From positions 23,236 to 87,235 of the forward strand of contig LDOQ01000225.1 in the NCBI GenBank assembly GCA_001887945.1: DNA of 64,000 nucleotides. Direction: 5' to 3'. The notes below the pieces were generated by a model that was not told the DNA's origin, did not search any database, and saw nothing but the letters and a program-made list of their open reading frames with translations. This document shows, in pieces, positions 10,526 to 21,264 of this stretch (its first letter is position 1; every line of letters begins with the position of its first letter). Source of the stretch: Spraguea lophii (Eukaryota > Microsporidia > Spragueidae). The position numbers were made by a program, and so were the translations under genes.

Positions 10526-10925
10526 ATGAATAATAATGATAGATCTAATATATCTAATATAGATAGATCTAACAATAATAATAATAACACTATACATAAT
10601 AATAATAATAATAATAATAATAGAAATTATAATAGATATTATGGTAATAAGATATTTTTTATTACAAACTGTAAGTTTATATATTTGATATATTTGATAT
10701 ATGATATTAATTTTAGTATTGGTATTTGTGGTTTCTATATTTTATTTACTTTCTGTTCTTATTGTGGGTGTTAATGTATTTTCTAGTAAAATAGGATTTA
10801 GAAATTGTAAAAGTTGTGTACAGATGAATAGTGGGTGGATATTAATAGGAATAATATATTTTATATATTATACTATATCAGTAATGTATTATATTCTAAA
10901 AATGTATTTGCAGAGTATAAAATAG
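10526..10925 (+). CDS. two-TM membrane protein, likely spliced (46-nt intron)
   Basis: Two overlapping frames are joined by a plausible intron at 10671-10716 (GTAAGTTTAT...ATTAATTTTAG). Exon 1 (10526-10670) encodes an Asn-rich leader ending YGNKIFFITN; exon 2 (10717-10925) continues in the hydrophobic frame. Splicing gives 117 aa: a soluble N-terminus, TM1 (about residues 45-67), a loop with two Cys (CKSC), TM2 and a short basic tail. Unspliced, exon 1 ends in an unrelated frame; the alternative is an unspliced 74-aa protein from ATG 10701. The layout resembles small two-TM assembly factors such as Vma21, but I see no diagnostic motif. Confidence 0.5.
10671..10716 (+). other. candidate spliceosomal intron, 46 nt
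   Basis: The 5' site is GTAAGT; the 3' end is TTAATTTTAG with a branch-point-like TTAAT close to the AG, as in the short introns known from microsporidia. Removal joins a 145-nt and a 209-nt exon into one frame. Confidence 0.5.
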
Positions 10926-11172
10926 TAATATAATATAATAATAGTATAATAATAATAAATTATATTGTTATATATTAGTATTTATAAATATTATTTTATA
11001 TTATAACCTAACCTAACCCTTTGAACGATTATAAAACAAATATTATATATCAATTATACTATATATCACAGAAAATATAATTATATATTATAATCTTATA
11101 ATAATTATTAAAAAAGATTTAAATTTATTGCAATTATCATTTTATTTAATAAACTAAATTTCTCATTTTATT

Positions 11173-13677
11173 TTATTTCATTATAACTACACCTTCTATT
11201 ACATTAGTATATGTTTTATCTTTGTCATTTAATTCCCCATTCTCTCCTACTTGTAATACCACTGGTGATGCATTGCTTTGTATTGAAGATAATTTTTTAG
11301 GATTACCCGCCATTCCAACTATATCTATAGGATTTCCAACAGATATTACCGTATTCGTATATTCTATATTTTCTATATCTTCGTTTATTTTTATAGTCGT
11401 TATACTCTTATTCGTTAATGTTCCCGCTAGAAGATAATTCATAAAATAATATTTTTGAAAGTTTATACTATTGTCACCATCTAATATTAAAAATAGTGCA
11501 GTCGATAAATGTACAAGCGTTTTTATATCAATATTGTTATACGGGAAGATGTTTATTCCATAAATACCTCTACCTGCATTAATAAGACCTTTTGCCATTC
11601 GCATCATAGAAAATACTTTCGTGTTTTTTTGATAAAAACTATAATTATCCTCTAACAGTTTTATTATATTTTTATTATTGGTACCACAACCTATTATTCC
11701 AAGCGTAAAGATTGTGGGAAGTGTATTCGTATTTATTTTTTTACTGAGAAATTCTATTATTTCTGGTAAAGGATTGCTTGCATAAAGAAGTCCTATTGCT
11801 GCTATTCTTCCATTTTCTGATCCTAAAAGTCTCATACACATTCTACTACTCGTATTATCACCAATAGATATTAATGCTACCATTAAATATCCTACATCTC
11901 TAAGAGTTGTAATAGATGTAATTATAGAAAGTATTTCTTCTATAATATATGTATTACTCGTTGCTGCATAACTATATCCCATAATTACCACATAAATGTA
12001 ATTAGAAATATAATCATCAAATGCATCATTTTCTAAAAAATCTAATATCGAGAAAGATTGATCTTGTTTAAATTCACCTTTAGTATTTATGTATAACAAT
12101 CCTAATGATAAAATCATAATTTTATAGAAAATATTATCAGATTCATCTGAATATTCTAAAAGCTTCGAAACAATTCTACTACTAATTGAAATATCTCCTG
12201 TACCAGCATATATACTACTTAGAGTTAATAATGTCATAGATATTTCTTCTAAATTTTTTTCTGTAAAAGATAATAATTTCTTAATTTCTTCGATTTTATC
12301 ATAATCACAAGCTTTTCTTTTATTTTTTATTTCTTCATTGTCACCTTTAAAATTATTCTCATTTTTATTTTGATTTCCTAATTTTGCATTACAATTTAAT
12401 TTTGTTGGAAATGATTTATCAACAGAATAATACAAAGATGTTGAATATGTAAGATTTATAGCTAACATTGCAGATATTTTTTGATATGTATCATCCATAA
12501 AAGAATCTGATATTAAAGCCAATAATGTATGGTTTGTATCTACTGTTCTACAACCTGCTATAGCTAATGCTAATAATGAACCACTCTTTCTATAATTATT
12601 TTCTGCAAAAATAAATTCTGATAATGCATCACATAGTTTATCAGGGTTATAAAAATCTATAAATCCTAAAGATGCAAATATTCCTATAGATTCTACTTTA
12701 TCATTCTTTTCTATTAATTTTTTATTTTCATAAAGAAGTAAATCTTTACCAGTTCCCATATGATATATACCGTTAGCAAAGGATATATATTGAAATTGTC
12801 TTGTTGATATTTCTCTATTTCTGTATATTCCTTTAAGAATTTCATCTATTTTTTTAGGATTTTCTATTTCAAAATCTTTATTAATATATTGGATTAATTT
12901 CTTGTTGTATTGATTGTTTATGATAAATTCTAATTCTTTATTTTCTATTCTTATATTTAATTTTGATAAAATATATGCAATCTGACATCTTTGATGAAAA
13001 TCTACTCTGTTGATTATTTCTTCTATTTTTCCTATATTTCTTAATTTTACATACAATAATACTTCATCTATCAATTTATTCATTTTCTTATAGATTTCTA
13101 ACATAACATAATTTATTTCATTATCAAATGATGATAATCCTTTAAGATATTGCATAACCCTTTCATAATTATATTCATCTACTTTATCTATTATTCTATT
13201 CATTTCTTTTATTTCATATAAAAAATCTATACAATCTATTTCTGCATTATGATCAATTAGAAATTCTATACACTCAGTATTCACAATTTCTAATTCTTCT
13301 TTTTTAATATCGCTTCCTTTAAAAAGTTCTAATGAATTATTATCATTTTCTCTATTATATTCTATTATCAGGTTAACCAACTTTTTAACATATTGTATAC
13401 CAAATATTTTAAGATCTGTTACTCCTCCTTTTATCCTGTATGTTAGTGTTTGTATATCATCACTTGTTAATGCTATGAAGGATAGAATATCTGCAAGCTT
13501 CTGTTTTGGTGTAGATTTCAAACTTTTATAAAGTAAAATCAATTCTTCAACTATTTCAACAGTAATTATACTTGGATCCTTTTTTATATGATCAATAAGC
13601 ATAGATAGTGCCATATTCCTTATGTCTTCCTCGTTTTCATGAAGACGTGACATAATAAGTGTAATAGGTTCTTCCAT
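11173..13677 (-). CDS. RPN1: 26S proteasome regulatory subunit RPN1
   Basis: Non-ATPase base subunit (PSMD2 in animals) that docks ubiquitin receptors and Ubp6 on the 19S particle. The middle holds proteasome/cyclosome repeats, e.g. GSLLALAIAGCRTVDTNHTL, STYAGTGDISI-like and RIAAIGLLYASNPLPEI. The C-terminus has the signature VGNPIDIVGMAGNPKKL then SPVVLQVGENGEL and a final VIEGVVIMK, matching the RPN1 end. 834 aa is shorter than yeast (about 990). An Asn/Lys-rich insertion lies near residues 420-455. The start follows cttacccca ATG. Confidence 0.93.
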   Translation of the reverse strand: MEEPITLIMSRLHENEEDIRNMALSMLIDHIKKDPSIITVEIVEELILLYKSLKSTPKQKLADILSFIALTSDDIQTLTYRIKGGVTDLKIFGIQYVKKLVNLIIEYNRENDNNSLELFKGSDIKKEELEIVNTECIEFLIDHNAEIDCIDFLYEIKEMNRIIDKVDEYNYERVMQYLKGLSSFDNEINYVMLEIYKKMNKLIDEVLLYVKLRNIGKIEEIINRVDFHQRCQIAYILSKLNIRIENKELEFIINNQYNKKLIQYINKDFEIENPKKIDEILKGIYRNREISTRQFQYISFANGIYHMGTGKDLLLYENKKLIEKNDKVESIGIFASLGFIDFYNPDKLCDALSEFIFAENNYRKSGSLLALAIAGCRTVDTNHTLLALISDSFMDDTYQKISAMLAINLTYSTSLYYSVDKSFPTKLNCNAKLGNQNKNENNFKGDNEEIKNKRKACDYDKIEEIKKLLSFTEKNLEEISMTLLTLSSIYAGTGDISISSRIVSKLLEYSDESDNIFYKIMILSLGLLYINTKGEFKQDQSFSILDFLENDAFDDYISNYIYVVIMGYSYAATSNTYIIEEILSIITSITTLRDVGYLMVALISIGDNTSSRMCMRLLGSENGRIAAIGLLYASNPLPEIIEFLSKKINTNTLPTIFTLGIIGCGTNNKNIIKLLEDNYSFYQKNTKVFSMMRMAKGLINAGRGIYGINIFPYNNIDIKTLVHLSTALFLILDGDNSINFQKYYFMNYLLAGTLTNKSITTIKINEDIENIEYTNTVISVGNPIDIVGMAGNPKKLSSIQSNASPVVLQVGENGELNDKDKTYTNVIEGVVIMK

Positions 13678-13959
13678 TGGGGTAAGAAAAAATTGTTTGT
13701 ATATGCATGAATTAAATTAAAAATAAATAAAACATTTAAATTGAAGATAATGAATATGTATAAATCTGCATGTGTGTTTTATTCAGGTTTTAATTTAATT
13801 TATGCATACGCATTAAAATACTTATAGATTGTTACCTAATAAAAATATATAAGATTAACATTTAGGCATAAACAAAAAAATTTAAGATATACATATTCAT
13901 TATCTTCGATTTAAATCTCAATAATTCTTTATGTATATTACTTTATTTTTCTTTAACAA

Positions 13960-14345
13960 AAGTTTGATATGGATAAAACATAATATACCTATATTACAAA
14001 TTTATTACATGTATGCACTAATCTCAGCTTATGTTTTAGAATATTATAACTTTGTATATGCTATAACACTCTATATTATCTTAGCAAAGTTTTATTATTT
14101 TTCTAAGTATAATATTACATAGGTCATAAATGAATATAAGGATTGCAATTACACCAACTAAACACTACTTTAATCTAACAGTAAGACCGTTATGGAAAAT
14201 GTAACCAATATTACACTAACGAACTCTCACCCGTTTAATGATATTTAAACTATTCTTTTCTACTTTTTAAAAATTTTTCTAGAGAAAGGCTCGAACTTGT
14301 TAAGCTTAGATTTGATTATCACTCCGTGACCGTTCAGCTAAACGT
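13960..14345 (-). mobile_element. decayed SINE copy
   Basis: The head lies at the high-coordinate end (gaccgttcagctaaacg corresponds to the A-box side). The body matches the family at 'aaggattgcaattacaccaactaaacactact' (14141 onward), and the 3' part at 'atgcactaatctcagcttatg' (14013 onward). Heavily mutated. Confidence 0.65.
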
Positions 14346-14359
14346 ATTTAAACATATTT

Positions 14360-14665
14360 AAATCAAAAAAAAACAGTTTTATCGTTTTTTTTATTTTTTT
14401 ATTGTTCCAAACATAAAAAAAGACACTTAGAACACAATAAAATAATACAATAAAATAACAGAATAAAATAATTTATTCTTCTTAATATCATTCTTAATAT
14501 TTCTAAATATTATTAAAATTATTCTATTCATTTCTAAATCTATTAACAAAACTTTCACTTATCCATTACTTCAAAATCGTAATAGCAAATTATGTTATTC
14601 TTTATCAAAAAATTTATTCTATTTAAATTGTATAATAAATACTACTTATTAGATCACTTATAAAA
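14360..14665. other. intergenic, no gene seen
   Basis: A+T-rich spacer between an old SINE and a tandem repeat. Confidence 0.4.
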
Positions 14666-14747
14666 CATATTACAATTTAAAAAACCATATTACAATTTAA
14701 AAGATCATATTACTGTTTTAAAAGATCATATTACTGTTTAAAATATA
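14666..14747. repeat. four tandem copies of a 20-21 bp unit
   Basis: Units start at 14666, 14686, 14706 and 14727, with consensus catattac(aa/tg)tttaaaaga. They lie 330 bases upstream of the MULE-derived gene. Confidence 0.7.
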
Positions 14748-15080
14748 TTCTCTCTATAAATATTATTTTATAATATTTTTTTTGATAGCTGTCATTCGAC
14801 AAAAAAAAGAGAAAGAAAAAAAGTATTAATATATTTATTTTTTCTCCAAAAACATTTTATTTCCATGAAAAATATCTTATTTTTTTACAATAAAAAAGTG
14901 ATCTTTTTATACGATAATTTACTTTTTTTCACAACAAAAAAATAAACACAACACTTTAAAACCCACAAACACTTATAATAGTAAAGCAGGTAATCTAAAT
15001 GATAATGTTTCTAATGCTATTTTCCATTTATAAAAAAAATTAATCATTCACTATAAAAAGGATTATTTATCCACCCCTTA

Positions 15081-16559
15081 ATGTTAACAGTAAATCAGCG
15101 TTTTCCATCACTTGACCAGTTAAAAAAAACCATACATGATTTTTGTGAGAAAAACAATTTCTGTTTTGATGAAGTAGTAGATCATAATAGTTATGTTGTA
15201 GTATGTAAACGTAAGAGAGAATTTGGATGTAAAGCACAGATACAAACAATATTGAAGAAAAGAGAAAGACAGTATGTAATAAAGAGAATTAAGTTGAAAC
15301 ATAAATGTCCGCCTCTTAAAGAGAGTACGTCGGAATTTATAAAAAATGAGTTGCAAGCAATGAATATCAATCAAAATAATAGTAGGATAGGAGAATTGGT
15401 GGAACTGTTGGCTAAGAAAAATGTAAGATTTGGATATCATCAGATTTATAAGGCATTGACAAATGATAATGAAGATGGTTATGAGAATTGCAATAAAAAA
15501 TGGGTAGAAGAATTTTTACAGATCAATCCGAATTGTAATGCATTTTCAAATCAATATTCTATTTTTGTAACCTTTCCGTATATTTTATCTTTAACGAGAA
15601 AAGTAATAGAAATAAAAATAAAAGAAAATAAAAATCATACGTTGATTTATGCTATAGCTTACGATCCTGCGGATAATCCTGTAATATACTCATTTTCTAT
15701 AAATGCGACCACATTAGAAAATTCACTTCAATTTTTCTTTGATTCCATGAGAGAAAATAATAATTTATACAATGAAGTAACATTCATCGTAGAATATGAA
15801 GATACATTAATTTCTCTTCTTGAAAAGATGAAGATTAATTATTTTATAAAAATTCGATCAATTTGTAAAAAACTATTTAATGGAAGTAAAGAAGAGGTAG
15901 AGAGAATATGGAATTATTGTAATTTGGATGTAGAATATAATATGGATCTTAAAGTACCTGCAATTCGGTGTAGAATACCCGTAATAGGAGATACTCTCTT
16001 TAATATTCAAAATTTCTCAGAAATAGATTTAGATCTACTTTACCATACCACCAATGGGTATGAATATTATGATTGCATAAATGCGATCATAAAAATTATA
16101 AGCGATACGATAAAAAAGCAAATAACAAATTTAGAAGATAATCAAGGGAATAAAAATAGATATTCAGAGAATGTTACTTATAGATTAGAGAAAAATATAT
16201 CGTTATCTAAAAATGCTACAAATATAACAAATACGGAAGTAATTATGGATAATGAGAAATATTCTGTAGATTTTAATAATGGTAGTTGTTCTTGTGGGAT
16301 GTATCAATATTTAAAGATACCGTGTTATCATGCATGTGCTATTATAATGAATAAAAATAATATAAAAGATATAAAGAAAAATAAAAATGATTGTATTTCT
16401 AATGATCCTTCTGATTATGTTGATCCTATTTATTCTAATAATTTATTATTGGAAATTTATAAGGAAATTAAACCAGTCGTTAATGAACAGATCAAAATAA
16501 CGGATAGAGCATTCATAAAGAAGGGTCCAGGCAGGCCCAAAAAAATAGATCTAAATTAA
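15081..16559 (+). CDS. MULE/FAR1-type transposase-derived protein
   Basis: Intact 492-aa ORF with the layout of Mutator-like transposases and their domesticated FAR1/FHY3-type relatives. The N-terminus (about 10-75) is a FAR1/FLYWCH-like Cys/His DNA-binding region (spaced C, C and HKCP). The middle (about 165-260) has a degenerate RNase-H-like domain (LIYAIAYDPADNPVIYSFSINATTLENSLQFF). A SWIM zinc finger is at C403-x-C405-x9-C415-x-H417, and a C-terminal GPGRPKK is AT-hook-like. Acidic catalytic residues expected in the transposase core are not obvious. The start follows atccacccctta ATG like host genes. Likely a domesticated DNA-binding protein. Confidence 0.75.
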   Translation: MLTVNQRFPSLDQLKKTIHDFCEKNNFCFDEVVDHNSYVVVCKRKREFGCKAQIQTILKKRERQYVIKRIKLKHKCPPLKESTSEFIKNELQAMNINQNNSRIGELVELLAKKNVRFGYHQIYKALTNDNEDGYENCNKKWVEEFLQINPNCNAFSNQYSIFVTFPYILSLTRKVIEIKIKENKNHTLIYAIAYDPADNPVIYSFSINATTLENSLQFFFDSMRENNNLYNEVTFIVEYEDTLISLLEKMKINYFIKIRSICKKLFNGSKEEVERIWNYCNLDVEYNMDLKVPAIRCRIPVIGDTLFNIQNFSEIDLDLLYHTTNGYEYYDCINAIIKIISDTIKKQITNLEDNQGNKNRYSENVTYRLEKNISLSKNATNITNTEVIMDNEKYSVDFNNGSCSCGMYQYLKIPCYHACAIIMNKNNIKDIKKNKNDCISNDPSDYVDPIYSNNLLLEIYKEIKPVVNEQIKITDRAFIKKGPGRPKKIDLN

Positions 16560-16859
16560 AAATAATATTTAATTTAAAATAAAGTTTCAGAAAAAGTCGA
16601 AAATATTTTTTATAAAATATAAATACATTTTCTTTATTAAATGAAATTGTAATTTATATTTTAATTTATTTTAAATTAAATATTTATTCTCTTTGATTGT
16701 ATTTCTTATTGTCAAGGAATAAATTTATAAAGTTCTCAGTTTTCTTTGAGAGCTATCAAAAAAGATTATTTTAGACCAAAAATATTTAGAAAAAATTATA
16801 ATTTAATATTTAATAGGTTGAGTTTACGTAGGTAGAATATTTTCATTTATTTTATGCTA

Positions 16860-17260
16860 AATATCATTTTGGTATAATGGCCATGAAATAATAACAAAAT
16901 CTTAAGACTCATGAATTTGAATATCTTATCTGAAAATCTTTCAAAACAAAAAAGATAGAAAAATAAGAAAAGAATGTATTTGAAATAATGTTTAATTGGT
17001 GTAATTACAATCTCGGTATTGATTAATAGAATATTATGTCAAAAAGGAAATTAAAATTGCTTTTATCCGATAAAATAATGAATACATCAAATGTAAAACT
17101 CTAACACTCTAAATCATAATATAATATGTGAATAATGTATATATATAACAAAATTAATTAGTACAAATTACTCGTGCTCTACAGAATCAACGGTTTCAAA
17201 CCATAGTAGACTATAATAATATACAGAAATGTTTTGATTATAATTAAAAAATTATTTAAA
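16860..17260 (+). mobile_element. decayed SINE copy
   Basis: The weak head 'ttggtataatggccatgaaataataac' retains A-box spacing. The body matches at 'ttaattggtgtaattacaatctcggtattga' (16991 onward), then 'ctctaacactctaaatcataata' and 'tcaaaccatagtagactataa', equivalents of the young family's 3' half. Confidence 0.6.
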
Positions 17261-17361
17261 AATTTAATTAACCATTATATAATTATTTATGTTATATCAT
17301 TCACTATCATCCACGTATAAAAATAATATATTTTATTTATCAAAGGGTTAATATATTATTT

Positions 17362-18291
17362 TTAATATTGATAAAAATTTATACTTGGCGTCGAAGTTAC
17401 AAATTGTTCATACACAGGATTAAATTTTATATTATTAGTATTTTTAGTTACTTTTATATCCTTTTCCACTTTCCTCTCAATAAGATTTAACATCTCTACT
17501 TTTGAATATTTAGAAGATAAAACATAATTACCATCTGACGATAATTCTACTGCAGTAACATCATATGTATCAATATTTATTTTATCTCCTACTGCTACAA
17601 TAGAATTATTATCTTTATTATCTAAATCTAATATATTATAATTATCGTTTACTGCTAATATTTTATTTCTTCTACTCGTAAGATATTTAGTATTTTTTAT
17701 ATTATATTTATATAATGGTCTATCGTAATATCTACTATCTATGATATTTATTATATTGGGTGTAGATATTACAATATTGTTATTTTCTAACATTTTTACT
17801 TTACTGTTATTAATTTTTGTATTTGATATAAAATCTTTTGATCTGAGATCAGATAAAAAGATATTTGTGTTGGTAGATGCTATGAATATATCTGTTAAAT
17901 AGTTATTATGTGTTGTATTGGTTTGTATGTCTTTTTTTATGTTATTGTAATTAAAATAACTATTTGCTGTATCTATTGATGTTATATTTTTTATGTTGAA
18001 TTTTCTTATGATTGTATTATCGTAATATGATAAATATTTTAAATCTGTGGAGGTGTTGTAGAGGATGCAATTTTTATGAAGTGTGCAAATATTATGGGCG
18101 GTGGTATTTATAGAATTTAATAAGTCTGCTGTTGTTGAGGATAAAATTTTTATGTGTGTTTTTGTGCTGTATAATAATAATTCTCCACAACGAGAATATG
18201 CGATATCAAGTACTGAGGATTGTTCAGTGTGTGTATAATTGAAAGTATATGATAAAATATTTTTATAATTGGTAGAATCGTAGAATGTCAT
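17362..18291 (-). CDS. SWD2: WDR82/Swd2-like WD40 propeller
   Basis: A 309-aa degenerate WD40 protein, the size of WDR82/Swd2 (about 310-330 aa). Diagnostic stretches line up in order with that family: DIAYSRCGELLLYST, ILYNTSTDLKYLSYYDNTIIRKF (compare the 'TIRYLSLHDN+YIRYF' block), IFLSDLRSKDF, and the end IKFNPVYEQFVTS..SINFYQY. In yeast and animals Swd2/WDR82 serves both Set1/COMPASS and the PP1-containing termination complex with Ref2/PNUTS. The ATG at 18291 follows atttatcccc; the upstream frame has no ATG. Family assignment is moderate because the repeats are eroded. Confidence 0.68.
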   Translation of the reverse strand: MTFYDSTNYKNILSYTFNYTHTEQSSVLDIAYSRCGELLLYSTKTHIKILSSTTADLLNSINTTAHNICTLHKNCILYNTSTDLKYLSYYDNTIIRKFNIKNITSIDTANSYFNYNNIKKDIQTNTTHNNYLTDIFIASTNTNIFLSDLRSKDFISNTKINNSKVKMLENNNIVISTPNIINIIDSRYYDRPLYKYNIKNTKYLTSRRNKILAVNDNYNILDLDNKDNNSIVAVGDKINIDTYDVTAVELSSDGNYVLSSKYSKVEMLNLIERKVEKDIKVTKNTNNIKFNPVYEQFVTSTPSINFYQY

Positions 18292-18499
18292 GGGGATAAA
18301 TATTGTTTTTTTCAAAAAAATGTTCTTAAGAGGAATTAAGCGTTTGGATTTTATTATTTTAAAAAAAATATTATATTAAAAATATATTCAGTGGCTTTGT
18401 GTAATTTATAAGAAATATTATAAGTATTTAGTTTTTGCAACTTTTAATTTTTTATTTTACTTTTTTTGTTACATTTCATAGAATTTAAAGTTTGTTCGG

Positions 18500-18926
18500 A
18501 ACTGTGGTCGTGAGGATGATAAATCTCAAGTTTAATGGATCCAAATTTCTCACCCAGAAGAAATTTCGAAAAGAATAGAATATAGAAGACAACAATAAAA
18601 AGGTTGTTGGTAAAGAAGGTTTGATGATCGGGATTTGAATATGACTTATATAATGCCGTTACTAGATTAAAATAATATTTAGTTGGTGTAGTTACAATCC
18701 TTGTATAGATTTGTGATTTAACTAGCACTATGTCAAGAAGAAAGTTGGAGTCGGTGAGATATGCATTATACGAAAAATCCAATTATTTATAACGCAATGT
18801 AATGTAAGATTAACTCATATCTGTAACAAGTCAATTTATATAAGTTTAAATACGTTTTAGGAACCAAGGGTCGTAAATTATAATCGGCACAAGATTTTTA
18901 TAAATAAAAGCTCCATTAAAAAATAT
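18500..18926 (+). mobile_element. decayed SINE copy
   Basis: The head region 'gaactgtggtcgtgaggatgataaatctcaag' matches the family head; then 'aaggttgttgg', 'tagattaaaataatatttagttggtgtagttacaatcc' and the end 'tttataaataaaagctccatt'. Confidence 0.75.
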
Positions 18927-18929
18927 ATA

Positions 18930-19585
18930 TAAAAATGATAAAACAGCTATTTCATAATATATTCGATATTTATTTTTGAAATAATTATAAAGGCAATAGG
19001 TTGTGAGTCTTATTACCAATGAAATGAAATCCCCTAGACATGAATTAATTTTATTTATTTATATAGACTAGAAATCAACCAATTATACATTTTAATGATA
19101 TAATTTGCTATTATGTGTATAACATCTCAATTATTTGGTTATATTATATATTTTTAAAACCATCATATCCAACAATAGTATCTAATATAACATGTGAAAC
19201 AACCATAATTTAAATTTTAAAATCTTTTTGGATTCAGATTATTTGATAAAATAATATTTTAAATATTTGTTAAATACGATATTTTTGAAATTATAAATAT
19301 CTATTACAATAAAATTATTTATACAAGAATATTACAATATAATATATTGAATATTTTCTAAAAAAAATGATATTTCTTTTATATTAATTTATATTCTACG
19401 TCTAAAAATAAAGTTTAATTAAAAATGATAGTTATTATTCTTATTACATAACATTGTAATATTTTTATTTTATTGAATATAATATCAACGTAAATTTTAA
19501 AGAATCAATAGTACTTTTTAGAAGAACATGATTTACGAAAAAATATTTTTATTTTTTTCTTTTGACTTTCAAAACATTTACAACA
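18930..19585. other. intergenic, no gene seen
   Basis: A+T-rich spacer between an old SINE and the first zinc-ribbon gene; no supported feature. Confidence 0.4.
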
Positions 19586-19663
19586 CATCATTTATCACAA
19601 CTGATTTTTGTTTCAGGTAAAAAAATTTGTATTTTTCTATGTTACTTCTCCATTTATTTAAGA

Positions 19664-20005
19664 ATGTGTAGAATATTTATATGCGGAACATATAAAACTC
19701 AACAAATATACAAATCTGAAGAGAATACTATTCTGACAGATGTAATTTGTCCATTTTGTTTTTATCGTGGAGATACAATATATAGAAGAAATGTAAAATA
19801 TTTTACATTTTGTTTTATTCCGTTATGTAAGCTAACAAAAACAGAACCATATCTTAGTTGTTTTAGTTGTAATAGAGTATTCGGATATAATAATACACAG
19901 GTTTGTAGTACGTGTAGAACTGTATTGCCCAATGGATATAATTATTGTACCAATTGTGGGAAAAAAGGAGATATTCTGCAAATTAGCGAAGGTGGTAGAA
20001 ATTAA
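19664..20005 (+). CDS. zinc-ribbon protein, copy a1, 113 aa
   Basis: Small Cys-rich protein with two zinc-binding regions. An N-terminal half contains CPFCFYRGDTIYRRNVKYFTFCFIPLCK and LSCFSCN, resembling fungal 'zinc-ribbon 15' proteins; a C-terminal ribbon has CSTC...YNYCTNCGKK. The only in-frame ATG is at 19664. A near-identical inverted copy lies at 25013-25336, differing at the C-terminus by a one-base indel. Related in layout to the second gene at 20947. Role unknown; no signal peptide from this start. Confidence 0.65.
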   Translation: MCRIFICGTYKTQQIYKSEENTILTDVICPFCFYRGDTIYRRNVKYFTFCFIPLCKLTKTEPYLSCFSCNRVFGYNNTQVCSTCRTVLPNGYNYCTNCGKKGDILQISEGGRN

Positions 20006-20140
20006 AAATCAATAAATTTTATGTGAAAGTTATATATATTTTAATTAACAACAATTTAAATTAATATTCATCTTTATTTTATCTAAAATTATAATATTCA
20101 TCTTATTATTATATCCATTTATGAAATATTATTATTATCC

Positions 20141-20627
20141 TTTTTTTAACTAATGAAACTTTTATTTATCAAAGTTCCCTGGCCAGTTGCAGCCTACCAT
20201 GGTCTGTGACCTTCGGTTCCTCGAGCGAAATTAAACTTGTACTAACTGGTTTCGCTACAGATACGCATTAATCTCATCTTACCTTATACTCCAGAGTGTT
20301 AGGATTTTGCGTCTGGTGCGCGTCGCCTCCCCCACTTCCAGCTCTTAAGGAATTCTCAGCCTCTTTCGTTGCATAGTATTGACCGAGTCACAAATCAATA
20401 CAGGGATTGCAACTACATCAGTTAAACACTACTTTAATCTAGTACCGGGGCCGTCATACAAGACACAGATATGCTGCGCTATCGAAACCTCACCCACTCA
20501 ACGACCTTTTTCTTCTCTTCTGCATTTATTATTATTTTTTTGTTTTGAAAATTTTTCTGGATGAAGGATTCGATCCCGCCAGGCTTGGGGGTGGTTACCA
20601 CCCCACGACCACTGGGCCAAGCGGGAC
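20141..20627 (-). mobile_element. young SINE copy A, full length
   Basis: Full element: 5' end gtcccgc at 20627, B box (rc) around 20567, 3' tail gaaactttt-type end and T-run at 20141-20147 on the plus strand. It lies between two zinc-ribbon genes. No clear target-site duplication is seen, unlike other young copies, consistent with rearrangement at this locus. Confidence 0.85.
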
Positions 20628-20946
20628 CTCTCATAATGTATAATAACAAATTGAATCTCAAATAAAAATAAAATACGATTGAGATACAATATTATAAATA
20701 TCTTAAAATTTATAATATAATACGCACAAAAACAATATTAAATAAAAAAAGAGAATGAATTACTTTCTAATCTCAGGAAAACAAATAATCAATTGATTAA
20801 AAGATATTTTATAAATATGAATATTCATCAGTTTATTGGTGGAATATGTTACAATGCAATACCTGTCACTTTTTTTAAGCATGTTTATTATTTACAAATG
20901 TTTGATATTTTAAAATTATAAATTTATAAAAATATGCCCATAAAAT

Positions 20947-21264
20947 ATGTGTGATTGTTTAATAATCGGATGTACTGACAATGACACAGTTCTTTCTGGA
21001 CCACTACCTAGATGTTCCATACCAGGTCATATTCTTTGTGTCTATTGTGGTTACAGAACAGAGGCTGTGTATAAAAGAAATGATAGATATCTTTCTGTAT
21101 GTTTTATTCCGTGTTGTGTTGTTAGGGAAGGTCCAACATCTTTATGTTGTATATTTTGTAAAAATGATTTAGGGATAGGAATAGATCCTTGTAATAAATG
21201 TGGTACTGCATCATCTATAAGTTTTAATTATTGTCCGCAATGTGGAAATACTAAAGATAGATAG
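20947..21264 (+). CDS. zinc-ribbon protein, copy b1, truncated C-terminus
   Basis: 105 aa with the same plan as the 113-aa gene: CVYCG...FIPCC...LCCIFC, then CNKCG...NYCPQCG. The ATG is preceded by gcccataaaat. Compared with the inverted copy at 26193-26843 (216 aa), it stops early: an AGAT duplication-like insertion after NTKD shifts the frame to an immediate TAG, and the remaining 3' sequence has a further stop near 21358. Probably a shortened allele-like paralogue that still holds both zinc ribbons. Confidence 0.65.
   Translation: MCDCLIIGCTDNDTVLSGPLPRCSIPGHILCVYCGYRTEAVYKRNDRYLSVCFIPCCVVREGPTSLCCIFCKNDLGIGIDPCNKCGTASSISFNYCPQCGNTKDR

Noticed and set aside
13931..14122. 63-codon hydrophobic ORF
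   Set aside because: Overlaps a decayed SINE (13960-14345) and has no start motif or family.
18444..18782. 112-codon ORF on the minus strand
   Set aside because: Lies across an old SINE copy in antisense and has no recognisable protein features.
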